Shown one piece after another: positions 22,950-33,975 of a DNA stretch of 64,000 bases (the first letter of the stretch is position 1; every line of letters starts with the position of its first letter). The position numbers were made by a program, and so were the translations under genes. The stretch is from the NCBI GenBank assembly GCA_013180625.2, contig SNVD02013667.1, positions 248,001-312,000 on the forward strand. Direction: 5' to 3'. Source of the DNA: Boswellia sacra. Its lineage: Eukaryota; Streptophyta; Magnoliopsida; Sapindales; Burseraceae. Under the pieces are notes generated by a model. It was not told the origin of the DNA. It ran no database searches and saw nothing but the letters and a program-made list of their open reading frames with translations.

Positions 22950-23292
22950 TAAACAAGTAAATCAATTTGTGATAAAAGGGAAGCACACTTCTTTCATGAA
23001 TGAGCAACGCATTATATACAAGATACAACTTGAATATTATGGCAAGTATTAATAATAAGCTTTACACATGGTAACAAATCAGCCAGCAAAGATATTTTGA
23101 GATTTTTTGTAATCAAGGAGAATAAGATTTGATTTGTTTTCCTCTTCAGACTTGGTTCCGTAATCAAGGAGAATAGGATTGGGTTTGTTTTCCTCTTCAG
23201 ATTTGGTTGCTTCTTCAGACTTGGATTTGTATTCCTCTTCAGATTTGTTTTCTTGAAAGCTTCTAAGTATACTTGGATTATATTCCTTAACA
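22950..23292 (-). repeat. 5' LTR of second copia
   Basis: Near-identical to 16875-17212, with the same internal 'cctcttcagacttgg' repeats. The right end reads 'ccttaaca', then two extra bases, then the CATTC flank. Confidence 0.88.
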
Positions 23293-23294
23293 CA

Positions 23295-23663
23295 CATTCC
23301 TGGATCCCTAAAGAACAAATTAAGGCCTAGTTCAGTGATGTTGGAGTCGAAAATTGCTCTAACTAATAGTCAATAACTTTTTCAAACCTTTGTAATTTCT
23401 TCAAGAACAATACATTTATAATTGTGAGTCCTCAGAGAAATGCAGGCACCTTTAGTTGATATGATATTATATCATAAAGTTTAACTTAATTTAGTGCAAA
23501 GTTAATTTAGGGTGACATATATACGCTTTGACCGATCATTTCCAAGCTTAATTTCTTTATAATCTTGTATACAATGCATAACCTCTCCGCCTGTCCCTCT
23601 ATATTCATTCAATTCGACAAAAGAGTCTATATTGCTCTCCTTAAACTAGCTCATTTCTTCGTA
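23295..23663 (+). promoter_or_regulatory. upstream region of CXE pseudogene (duplicated block)
   Basis: Matches 46945-47309, 57410-57795 and partly 43700-43984. All are upstream of CXE copies and share 'aattaaggcc', 'gtcaatagc' or 'gtcaataac', 'attgtgagtcctc', 'ctttgac' and a 'tataatcttgtata' TATA-like site about 100 bases before the start codon. Confidence 0.6.
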
Positions 23664-24618
23664 ATGAGTTCGGTCATGAAAGAAGTAGCCCATCACTTCT
23701 CTCCCTTATTCAGGGTTTACAAGGATGGTTCCGTGGTGAGGCTTGTGGGTACCGATATTGTCGCCCCCTTTGTTGACCCCAAGAAAAGGCGTTGAATCCA
23801 AAGATGTTCTGATATCTCTTGCAACTGGAGTATCTACTAGTCTTTTCATCCCATTAGTTGAAAGTTTCAATAAAAAACTTCCACTTCTAGTATTCTTTCA
23901 TGGTGGAGGCTTTTGCTGTCAAACAACATTCTCTACTGCATACCATAACTATGTACATATGTTAGTCCATGAAGCTAAAATCATTGTAGTCTCGGTTGAT
24001 TATAGAATAGCTCAATAGCTCCAGAGCATCCTCTCCCTATTGCCTACGATGATTCATGGACAGCTCTCAAATGGGTTGCTTCTCATGTTAGCGCTAATGG
24101 TCCTGAGGAGTGGCTGGATCGTTTAGCTAATCTTGACAAGATTTATTTAGCTGGTGACAGTGCTGGTGGTAATTTAGCACATCACATGGGCTTCAGGTAT
24201 TTTCGGGAGAAGCTAGATGGTGTTAGAGTGATTAGTAAAATATTTATTCAACATTCTTTTGGGGCAGTCAACCAATTGGTTTTGAGGATGTTGAACAAAA
24301 AGCATTATCTGAGATATTTTGGCGTTTGGCATGTCTTACAACAAGTGGCTTGGATGATCCGTTGATTAATCCAATGGCGGCAGGGCATCCGAACCTGGCT
24401 AGCCTAGAGATCTCCAAGGTCCTTGTTTGTACAGGTGAAAAGGATTTTTTCAGAGAAAGGGTATGGCTCTATAATGAGAAGTGACTGAGAGGGGGTGGCG
24501 AGGTGTTATGGAGATTTTCGATTACGGAGGGGAGGGCTATGCTTTCTATTTGCTCAATCCCACCTCTGAAAATGCTCTGGCTCTGCGCAAACAAATCGAT
24601 GCTTTCATCAATTCATAA
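23664..24618 (+). pseudogene. carboxylesterase (CXE) full-length pseudogene
   Basis: Aligned along its whole length with the intact copy at 43985-44932. The ATG is kept (MSSVMKEVAHHFSP). A one-base insertion near 23783 shifts the frame. HGGGF is intact at about 23902-23916. An eight-base tandem duplication near 24010-24020 ('agctcaat') shifts it again. GDSAGGN is intact at about 24156-24176. A one-base loss near 24250 and a TGA at about 24481-24483 follow. The end FINS-stop corresponds to the family C-terminus. Catalytic Ser, Asp region and oxyanion motif remain readable, so the decay is moderate. It is not translatable as one protein. Confidence 0.9.
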
Positions 24619-25050
24619 GTGCTTTCTTAGATTACTAGCCTAGAACTTTATATCACTAGCTTACTATATTATTCCAGAATTTGCTTGTTTGCAGTTTGCA
24701 TATGGGAGTTTGTGAGATGTTTCATATTTGGTACCTCTTTGGCTTTTGTGCTCTCTTGTAATGTTTTGTTATTTGAAAAAAAAATCATGATGTCACAATT
24801 AAAAGACTTCAATTATTAAAAGATGTTCACAAACATGTTTTAAGAGTACTTCACCAAAAGTTTTATCCAATATATTTATCTTTATAGAAGGATAGAAAGT
24901 ACTATAGATTTTGAAGTAGTATAAGAGTATTTTATACTATTTAAAGTGTATAAAACGTTAATATATCTTAGAAAGGTGAAGTTATATGTACATTGAGTGC
25001 AACCCAAATTTACTTTAAATGCCCCCATTTAATAAAAATTAATGTTTTTA
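24619..25050 (+). other. CXE 3' flank, no gene
   Basis: Matches the 3' flank of the intact CXE (44933-45320) and of the copies ending at 54271 and 59359. Shared text includes 'ctctcttgtaatgttttgttatttga', 'gtcacaattaaaagacttc' and 'catttaataaaaattaatgtt'. The match breaks at about 25050, where inserted DNA starts. Confidence 0.65.
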
Positions 25051-25894
25051 GGTCATATTTGATACGCAACACTATATAATACTATTTTACTCCATTGTAT
25101 TAAATAGTGCAAACATGTATTTGGTTATAGTTTAGCCTAATATTAATTTATACAAAGTATAACTATTAGATGCATAGGCATTATATTAATCCTTGGCATT
25201 AGTATTACATTATATGGTACTAATTCAAAAAGTTTTATAATTGACTTTAATTAATTATTAATATATTGTTATTGTTATTAAAACTTTATTCATATAATTT
25301 ATAATTTTAATGGTTTTTTGAAAATACAAAATTTGTGCCAAAGGAGTCGCCGAATGGGGACTGAAGCAGTTATCGACAACAGCTAAAAGAGAGATTTGAA
25401 CAGTGGTTTAGGTACCAAAATGATCAGAATCAACTGTTCTACACCATAATATCAGAATTTTGGTCATTTGAGCCATCATTTATCGATAGGAGCAGCAAAA
25501 AGATGTGGAGGCCAGACTTTTCATAGCATTTAGGAGCAGCAAAAAGAAGCAGAGCCAGACTTTTCACTGCATTTTTGGGCTGAAAACTGCTTTATGAGAA
25601 GGTGACAGTCATGTCGTTGCTTAGATCGCCTCACGCCGATCGTTTTGATATTGGTGGTGTCACTACATGAGCTGGTGAAATTTTTCGGTGATCGTCTAGT
25701 GATTAATTTTAAAAATTTGAAAATTAATTTTTATAAAATAAATAAAATATTTTTTATTTTTTATAAAATACATTTTTACATAATTTTACATTTTATAAAA
25801 AGTAATTTAATACACAAATGCACCAAAAGCAACACATATTTAACATAATGGTATTTTTTTTTGATATACAACGTAATGTAATACAATAAAATAC

Positions 25895-26060
25895 GGGATA
25901 ATATCGATAAGTTCCCTTGAATTTTAGTTTAATCTTACTCAGAAAATGACTATGTATTTTTTATCAATAACACGCTGAACTTGCAAAAAATTCATCTTAT
26001 AACATATTCTGTTAAAATTTAGACTGATAGATAAGGGTACTAGAGGAAATTCATGCCAAA
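25895..26060. repeat. left terminal inverted repeat of MULE
   Basis: Pairs with the complement of 41500-41656. Shared are GATAATAT, CCCTT(G/A)A(A/G)TTTT, 'tcaataa', 'aacttgca' and 'attcatc', with scattered mismatches. Confidence 0.75.
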
Positions 26061-27060
26061 TAATTTGCATTCCAATTCAAAATTCTTAAATTAAATAATA
26101 AAATCAATTAAAAAATCTGAAAAATTTTTAAATCCAAAAAAACCCAGCAACATACCCACCACCACCCATTAACACCGGCGACCACCACTCGAAAAACCAG
26201 CCACAAAAATCTTGCTATCATGTAACACCACCACACACAGCACCACAATACATATGCTCTCCATCCACTAGCATCAAACAAAAAAATCAAGAAATTTAAA
26301 AAGAGAAGAATAGAGATGGAAAGCATTTAAAAATCTTTCGAATGACATAATAGAAAATTAGTACATAACCAGTAATGGAATTAATTAGATGTAACACAAA
26401 ACAATTCAATGAAGTTTATTAAATATGAAAAAGAACAATTAGTGGATTTAGAATATACACATTAGTTCTTAGATTCCTAAACGGATTTAGAATATACAAA
26501 TTATTTATAGGATTCCCAACTTTCATTTAAAAGGGAACCACATATTGATTACTAAAGTTAAAGTTTGTTGGCCCATAAGTCAAAAAAGAGCATTCACAAC
26601 TAAATTAGGAACAGTTACATTTGCCTCTCCATGGAGAAGGATTGGGAAACTAGAACAAAGCAGCGAATTTTCCTTTAGAATAGAGTAAAACGTTTTCTTA
26701 AAAATATTACAAAGAATCAGAATCAAATGACCAAAAAAAAATCTTAAACTTGCTCTTGGGCGAAAGAGTAAATTTCATAGGAACAAAAAGCAATTCAGTA
26801 ACTAAAGACAAATCAGATTGGTTGAAACAGGTAGGCCAAGCTTTCTTCAATATCGGCCTTTACATCCCTCCTTCTCGTCCGTTGCTTATGTAGTCAGGAT
26901 CAGAGGACCAACCTAAGAGCGGCACCCATGAGTTGGTAGAAAAGGAGGAAGCTGCAGCAGACCTTGATGAGAATAAGCATAATTCGTTTAAGATTTTGAC
27001 ATGGCAGACGAGATCGAGTAGGTGGAGATACCAGGGGAGATAGAGATAGCAGAGCCGATG
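26061..27060. other. MULE internal left part, no confident gene
   Basis: AT-rich with a CCACCA-rich stretch at 26150-26280. At 26870-27060 the base composition rises, and the minus strand reads a short coding-like piece (AIGSAISISPGISTYSISSA) that may be a captured exon. The family is not recognised, and stops interrupt it on both sides. Confidence 0.35.
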
Positions 27061-27061
27061 G

Positions 27062-27180
27062 CCTGATTTTTAGCATATAACCCCTTGCCAAACCTATTAA
27101 CCAAAACTAACCCCCTTTTAAAATTTAAACAATATTGACCCTTTTGAATAAATAAAAATACTAAAATACCCATAGAAATT
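27062..27180. repeat. inner inverted repeat, left arm
   Basis: 'ataaccccttgcc...cccccttttaaaattt...cccttttgaataaat...aaaatacccat' pairs imperfectly with the complement of 41265-41400. It resembles a MULE-type terminus with repeated CCCC(T) spacing and suggests a second MULE nested in the first. A 9-bp duplication is not clear: flanks 'ccgatggcc' and 'ccgaggcgg' match only in part. Confidence 0.45.
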
Positions 27181-27856
27181 GAAAAAATAACAACATTAAC
27201 AACAGATATTCACCCTCATCCGTATAGACACCATGACACAGGGTTCAAATCTCAACAGCTCATCGCCGCTGGTCTTCGTCGCTGTGCTTGCAGCTTGGTC
27301 ACCTCCACTTGTTGATTGCATCCTGCCTCGCACAGCGACTAAGGCACCTCCGTTAGTCACTGTGCTTACATCCTGGTCACACCCGTCGCTGCTTACATCT
27401 AAGCATCTCGTGTCGCTCTGCTCCTACGCTTTGTTGTGGTCGCCTCCGTCTTTGAATCTAGGCTTGCTCTGCCAATGCGCTTGTCTGCTGCTCGCCTCTA
27501 CTACTGGTCGTGTACTGCTCGCCTCTAAGCCTCCATCGCTACTCGTTTTCTGATCACTTCCAGTGGAATGGCTTTGAATCTCTCCTCCGCGGGTCTGCTC
27601 GCCAAGAAACATTGAGGTACTTCCATTTCTAATTTCATAAGAAACACTACAATAAATTATTCGTTCTGTTAGTCTGGTCGATAATTGATATTAATGATAT
27701 TCTCCAGAATAACACACAAATGTATTATTCCTTAACCTTGAGCATCATATTTGGTAGTTTTACACCATTCAACTACTCTTTGTTCTTTTAATTTAGTCCT
27801 AAAACTTAGTTCAAACAAATTGTCTTTGGCCTCTAAAAATTAAGTCACGTTGTTTC
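27181..27856. other. MULE internal DNA, no confident gene
   Basis: A 106-codon plus ORF at 27233-27553 is Leu/Pro/Ser-rich and shows no domain. 27620-27850 is AT-rich. The last five bases GTTTC (27852-27856) are the left target duplication of the LTR element that follows. Confidence 0.4.
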
Positions 27857-28955
27857 TGATGAACACTTAAATATGTATGCTTAATAAGAGCTTAATTCAT
27901 CATATTGCATTAATAGTGTCATTAAATTCCTCAACTTAAGCATATTTGTAGTCTTTACATCTTTTGGATTAACTTTATCTTAATTTCGGTTTTGATGTAG
28001 GTTTGGTAAAATGGGCATAACTTTCTATTTATAGATTAGAATGGTGCAAATATTAATATTTTGGAAAGCTGATTAAATTATCTACTATATTTCACAAGCA
28101 TCCTCAAATTCGGGCTCTTAGTGGACCAAAAATGGGTTTGAAGTAAACCCATTTACAGTTTTGGTGCAGCTTGATCATGCCTTAGTATTTTGACCATATC
28201 TCTCAAAATACGTATCCAAATCATATGAATCAAGATGTTCTAGAAATCTGAGAGAAATATCTACAACTTTCATGCAGACATGTGATCAAAATTCTCAATA
28301 ATTTAATGTCAAAATTAGTGGTCAAAGTTGGTTTACCTAATGATCCCAATTGTCAAAGTTGGTGCACCTAATATTTGACAATTGTTCTTTTGTAATTTGA
28401 TAAGTTTGCCCATGAATGTATGTATAAATAGAGGTGCCTTATGACCCATTAGGGTATCTTGGCCTTGGCTGGGATCACTTGTTATTGTGCTTTTCTTTCT
28501 TGTGTTTTGCTCTTTTAATATTATTAATAAATTTCTTTTTCTTTTATAATGTCTTTCTAATTTATCTCTTGCTAAGGTGAAAGGGTGAAACCCTTGATAT
28601 AAGAGTAAGGTTTTTCTAACCCTTTGATATGTGCTCAATAATCGTAATATTTGTTATTTATTTTATATGATTTATATTTATTTCTCTAATCAATCTTGAC
28701 ACCACTCGTAAAGTGGAGGTCTTGATCTATTGTCGACAATCCTTGGCACATCAAATGCTTGGATCCTTTCTAGATGTCCTATGGTTCTTCCTTACCGACA
28801 CGAATCTAGTTAGGAACCTTGATTTGTTGTAGACATATGGAGATTGGCACATTGGATGCTTGAACCCATTTACAAGAAGTGGTATAAATATTGGTAACGA
28901 AGCAAATATAATTCATATAACTAAAATGGGTTGTTTATCCTTATTTGAAATATCA
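27857..28955 (+). repeat. E1 5' LTR, left arm (1.1 kb, 3' end missing)
   Basis: Collinear with the solo LTR at 19548-20928 up to 'ccttatttgaaatatcaa', with the TATA box 'gtataaatagagg' near 28420. The run GTGCA at 28362-28366 equals the five bases following E2's right end (35345-35349), which suggests the original E2 target. The LTR nevertheless continues past it for about 600 bases, so the junction has been rearranged. Confidence 0.75.
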
Positions 28956-28969
28956 AAACATAAACCCCT

Positions 28970-29155
28970 TCCTTTTGTTGTTATCCTAAACAAAAGAAAA
29001 GAACTCAAATATTACAACATTTCATTTTGCAACCCACAATCAGGCATCAAAGTATGTGTGTGTGTGTGAAGAAAGGTTCATAAATACTTGCTTAACAAGT
29101 ATATGAGCACACAATTTATTAAGTGATAAGGTTGTGAGAGTTCATAGATTTGAAT
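28970..29155 (-). repeat. fragment of gag-only element interior
   Basis: Matches 30915-31092 in the same orientation ('ttttgttgttatcctaaacaaa', a (TG)n run, 'gaagaaaggttca', 'tgtgagagttcatagatttgaat'). It forms the loop between two oppositely oriented LTR arms. Confidence 0.75.
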
Positions 29156-30243
29156 AAGGATAAACAACCCATTTTAGTTATATGAATTATATTTGCTTCG
29201 TTATCAATATTTATACCACTTCTTGTAAATGGGTTCAAGCATTCAATGTGCCAATCTCCATATGTCTACAACAAATCAAGGTTCCTAACTAGATTCGTGT
29301 CGGTAAGGAAGAACCATACGACATCTAGACAGAATTCAAGCATTTGATGTGCCAAGGATTATCGACAATGGATCAAGACCTCCACTTTACGAGTGGTGTC
29401 AAGATTAATTAAGAAAATAAATATAAATCATATAAAATAAACAACACAATATTATGACAATTAAGCACATATCAGAGGGTTAGAGAATCCTTACTCTCAT
29501 ATCAAAGGTTTCACCCTTTCACCTTAGCGAGAGAGAAAGTAGAAAGACATTATGAGAGAAAGAAAAGAAAATGCAATAAAAAGGAAATTCATTAATAACA
29601 TTAAAACAAGAGAGAAACACAATACAAGATCCCAGCAAAGGCTAAGATGCCCTAATGGGTCACAAGACACCTCTATTTATAGATACATTCAAGGGCAAAC
29701 TTGTCAAATTACAAAGGAATAATTGTCAAATATTAGATGCACCAACTTTGACAATTGGGGTAATTAGGTGAACCGACTTTGACCACCGATTTTGACCTTG
29801 AATTATTGTGAATTTTAATCACATGTTTTCGTAGATATTTCTCTCAGCTTTCTAGAACATCTTGATTCATACAATTTGGATACGTATTCTGAGAGATATG
29901 GTCAAAATACTGAGGCATGGTCAGGCTGGGTCGAATCTGCAGATGGATTCACTTCAAGCCCATTTTTAGTCCACTAATAGCCCGAATTTGATGATGCTTG
30001 TGAAATACAATCTTGTAGATAATTTAATCAGATTTCCAAAACATTAAGATGTGTACTATTATGATATATAAATAGAAAGTTATGCCCATTTTACCGAACC
30101 TGTAACAAAACCAAGATTAAGAGAAACTTAATTCCAAAGATGCAAAGACTACAAACATGCTTAAGTTGAGGAATTTAATGACACTATTAATGCAATATGA
30201 TGAATTCAACTCTTATTAAGCATACATATTTAAGTGTTCATCA
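29156..30243 (-). repeat. E2 3' LTR, truncated
   Basis: On the + strand it runs from 'aggataaacaaccc' to 'aagtgttcatca'. It is the reverse complement of 27857-28950 and lacks the last 290 or so bases of the LTR. Confidence 0.85.
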
Positions 30244-31760
30244 CACCCCCCAACCAGCTTATTGCTTGTCCCTAGCAATTAAAGCGTTATTATTTAGAAG
30301 TGATTTATAGAATTTTACATCAAAGGTGATCATTATTGCACTCTCCTTGATTTTATCCAAATAAACAAACTCTCAACCAATTTTTTTTTATGACTCATGT
30401 ACCCTTCAGTCAAGATATCAATAAACCTTCTTTTTATGCTCAGTCGACACATGACTATGGGGCTTATTAGAAAGAAGCCATATCGGTTCTAATATTTGTT
30501 AAGGCTAACAACTGTAGGTAGGGGGCATTCATTTATTTTATATATATATATGTTTTTTTTGAAAGAATGCATCTTTAACCCATGTAGCAAGTCTTAGGCT
30601 AATGACTCCCAGACCAGTTGGCCTTAGGGCATTAGGTGTTAAGACACCCCTTCGAGCTTAACGACTTGGGTTGTTGATGCTTTATTTTTGCTTAGCAACT
30701 TGTGGATAGTGCAATGTTCAATCCCATTAAGCTTTCTCCTTAATCCATGTAGCGAGCTTTGGGCCAATAGCTCCCAAACCAGTTGGTCTTAGGATATTAG
30801 GTGTTGAGGCACCCCTCGGACTTAATTGCTCGAATTAAGGAGGCTACGAGACCAAACTTATCCACAATTGCTCTTTTTTTTACCTCTTTTTTCACTTTTT
30901 TTTTTACTTTCTCCTTCCTTTTGTTGTTATCCTAAACAAAATTAAAGAACTCAAATATTGCAATATTTCATTTCGCCACCCACGATCATACATCAAGATA
31001 TGTGTGTGTGTGAAGAAAGGTTCATGAATACTTGTTTAACGAGTACATAAGCACATAGTTTATTAAATGATAATTTTGTGAGAGTTCATAGATTTGAATA
31101 ATTCAAAGTGAAATGAATAAGACCTCCTTGTTATAAAATTCGAAAATCAAAACTAAATAATATCAAGTTAGCTAAAATGAGTTCACAAAATCAAAACAAA
31201 ATGACAAATTGGTTAGAATGGGTTTCAAGAGTTCAAACTGGTCCTCCCTACTCTGCCATTCCTGACCCAGAATATGTCTCAAGAGGATTTGAACTCCCTA
31301 CGCCGCACTCTGAATATAATTACTAACTCGCTTTTTTTTTCAAGAAAAAGAAAATTCAAAACATACTTATGTCTACTATCCTTCCCCCCCAACCAAATGA
31401 AACATTGTCCTCAATGTTTAAATGTAGAAAGATAAAGCATAAGAGACATTACCTGAAGCTTTTGTTATTCAAGAGAGATGACCTGAAAGACTCATAAAAT
31501 AAAATGCTACAAATAAAATAAAAGATAAGAAATTTAAAATTGATGGCACACATGCATGTGTATAGGTAGTTGTGACTGTGGCTCACATCTTCCTCTGGTT
31601 TTACGTCCAGAAACGGCTTAAACAGCTTCTATAAGTTGGGGATATGCTTCCCATCTAGTTTTCTTATAAACTGGCAAACAGGGTCATTTTGAGTCAGATT
31701 CCCAAGACTATGAAGAAAATGAGAGAGAAGAAAAGAAAATGGATGCAAGGTGAGTAACAG
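30244..31760 (-). other. E2 non-coding 3' interior
   Basis: No ORF of note. Two related segments carry 'ccatgtagc(a/g)agc...gg(c)caatagctcccaaacc' (about 30580-30650 and 30740-30830), a local tandem duplication of about 140-150 bases. Poly-T tracts and a (TG)n run are present. A tail of this kind is usual for gag-only elements. Confidence 0.5.
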
Positions 31761-32250
31761 TTTTTAGGGAACTGAAAAACCGACTTTAAAAGTCACAGAG
31801 TACCGTATCCGCCACTTGACCGAAAAACAAAATGCAAACACACAAATAAAATAAAATAAGAACAAACTAGAAATGATAGCAAAAATCAAGAATAAAAATA
31901 TGGAACCGCTGGATGAAATTTGAACAATAGTAAAAAAAAACCAAAAGAGGAATCTCTTCGAAAGTAATTTACTACGGTCAAAAATATGCCATTGAGGTGG
32001 TACCTTTTTTTTTCCTTTATTTGTAAGAATGGAAGACATTACCACTAGTTGAATTTGTTTGTCCTTGAGGCATGCATTCTTGAGTGTGGATGTTTCTTCC
32101 TGCCTTTGTTCAAAACATGGCTCCCAACTCTTAATCTCCTTCACCTGTACAAAATCAAGCAATGAAAATTCTTTAGAAGCAATGGACACTAGTTGCATAC
32201 TTGGTTCAAATGAACTAGTTAACCCGATTTCTGAAGGACTTGAAATATTC
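31760..32250 (-). other. E2 region downstream of gag, weak ORF
   Basis: A minus ORF (32498-31764) overlaps the gag 3' end in another frame and finishes in hydrophobic low-complexity text. It shows no family signature and is probably not a separate protein. Confidence 0.35.
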
Positions 32251-33760
32251 TCATTTTTGGATATAGTCTTCCATATTAGTTTTAGTCCTATTAGCTTCCT
32301 CATTTTCATCATGCTCGAAAAATTCATTAATGTCAAAATTTTGGTTAAGTTCCTTTGCATGATGACATGAAGGCATAAATGAGGATTCGGTCTTTTCCTT
32401 GTTAGATGTAGGCTTAACCTCTTCCTTACCCTTTGGGATTGATTCATCATATTTCTCATAAGGGTTAAGAACATGTTCTTTATCAACCTTACCATCATGA
32501 AGAGTACTTATCGAATCTTCATCTAGATGTTGGGCACATGTGGTCTTTTCCTTGTTAGATGTAGTCACATGTGGATTGATGGAGTTTGGTTCTAGTTGAG
32601 ATGGAAACTCACCTTTCTCATGAGTACTGAGTGCAAATGCAAGTTTTTCAAGAGCATCATTCAAGTTCGCCATAGTCTGAGTAGTTTCACAATTAAAAGC
32701 ATCTTGCTTTGCAATGAATGAATTTAATGTTTCTTTAAGATCCTCATAAGGTGCATGATCATGAGATTTTTGAAAATTTTGATATAATTGAAAGGAAGGT
32801 TGGTAAGATTGTGCATTATTATCATTCCTCCAATCAAAATTCAAGTGATTTTTCCATGCAAAATTTTGTGAGTAAAGATTAGGATTTGACTTTTGAAAAG
32901 TGTTTAAATCATTGGTTTGTTCATAGAGACTTTTCCTAAAGGTAGGCACAATTGGGCAATCATCCGTTGGATTATCACTAGAATTACAAGTGTGACAGAC
33001 AATTTCTTGCATAGACCACATTTCTAAATCCTTGACTTTTCTAGCTAGGGATGTAAATTTAGCATGAAGATCATGATTCTCCCTAAAGTTATAAATGCCT
33101 CTACTAGATGTTCTTGGTACCTCATAGGTGCCAAAATTGTTCCAATTTTGGGCATGTTTTGCTAGCAAGTCTAGGTAATCCATGGCTTCATCAGGGTCTT
33201 TATTTTCAAATTGCCCATTACACATTAATTCTACCATTTGCCTAGCTTGATGTGTAAGACCTTCATAGAAAATTAAAACTAGTCTCCATGTTTCCAATCC
33301 ATGGTTAGGACAAGTATTAAGCAATGCTTTATACCTATCCCAACATTGGTAAAAGGTCTCTCTTTGTTTTTGAGTGAAATTGATGATTTGCCTTTTGAGA
33401 GAATTTGTTCTATAGGGAGGAAAGAACTTTTTAAGAATTGTTGCATTTCATCCCATGAGCTAATGGATCCTGACCTAAGATTTTGTAGCCATGTTTTAGC
33501 TTTATCTTTTAAAGAAAAAGGAAAAAGCTTTAATCTAAAGATGTTTATGCTACAATTTAGGTCACTATATGTGTTACAAAACTATTCAAATTCTTTCAAG
33601 TGCAGAAATGGGTTTTCAATATCCAGGCCATGAAAGTGGGGTAAGAATTGAATGAAATCCGATTCATGGTCGAAATATATTGCATCATGAGGGAAGACTA
33701 TGCATGATTGTGCACAAGTTTTCATAAGATCCATGCAATCCACCAATGTTTTTGGTTAGG
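32251..33760 (-). pseudogene. retrotransposon Gag of E2
   Basis: An open frame of 357 codons (33324-32251) includes FYEGLTHQARQMVELMCNG and a VCHTCNSSDNPTDDCP motif. The latter is CX2C with an Asp-rich spacing and only partly fits a zinc knuckle. Homology continues upstream to about 33750 in the same sense: FIQFLPHFHGLDIENP, FPFSLKDKAKTWLQNL, FLKKFFPPYRTNSLKRQI and FYQCWDRYKALL text, the Gag core of Athila/Tat-related elements. A stop (TAG) breaks this upstream part near 33582, and the open frame starts downstream of it. Lys/Glu-rich text with a repeated TSNKEKT motif forms the C-terminal half. Confidence 0.8.
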
Positions 33761-33951
33761 TTTGAGCATGTTTTTCAAAGAAGATGAGTAACTCCTAACA
33801 ATTCTACCAACTAATACAAAAAAGAAAGAAAAGATAAACACATGCAAGAAAGAGAAAAGAAAAGAGAAGAAAAGATGAACACACAAAAAAGAAATTAAGA
33901 TCTAAGATGAGAAAAGAGAATACTTACAATTTTGCACGCCAATTTTTACCT

Positions 33952-33969
33952 TCCCCGGCAATGACGCCA
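33952..33969 (-). other. primer binding site, tRNA-Asp type
   Basis: The reverse complement TGGCGTCATTGCCGGGGA differs by two bases from TGGCGCCGTTGCCGGGGA, the common plant gypsy PBS complementary to tRNA-Asp. It lies six bases inside the right LTR. Confidence 0.75.
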
Positions 33970-33975
33970 AAAACT

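Larger units (their letters stand above)
16875..23292 (-). mobile_element. second Ty1-copia retrotransposon, about 6.4 kb, with nested solo LTR
   Basis: LTRs of about 340 bp (16875-17212 and 22950-23292) flank a minus-strand element. The PBS is beside the right LTR and the PPT beside the left. The flank CATTC occurs at 16870-16874 and, two bases beyond the right LTR, at 23295-23299. Rejoining the flanks restores the block seen at 46900-46960. Internal order is gag, protease, integrase, RT, RNase H. A 1.38-kb foreign solo LTR is inserted in integrase. Length without it is about 5.0 kb, normal for a copia. The LTR ends read TGTTAA...TTTA on the minus strand, so the 3' end is TA rather than CA. 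Confidence 0.88.

Noticed and set aside
27233..27553. 106-codon Leu/Pro/Ser-rich plus ORF
   Set aside because: No domain, no homologous text recognised, and an overlapping ORF exists on the other strand.
31764..32498. 244-codon minus ORF overlapping gag of E2
   Set aside because: Its first part is an alternate frame of gag and its end is low-complexity hydrophobic text. No pol or env feature.
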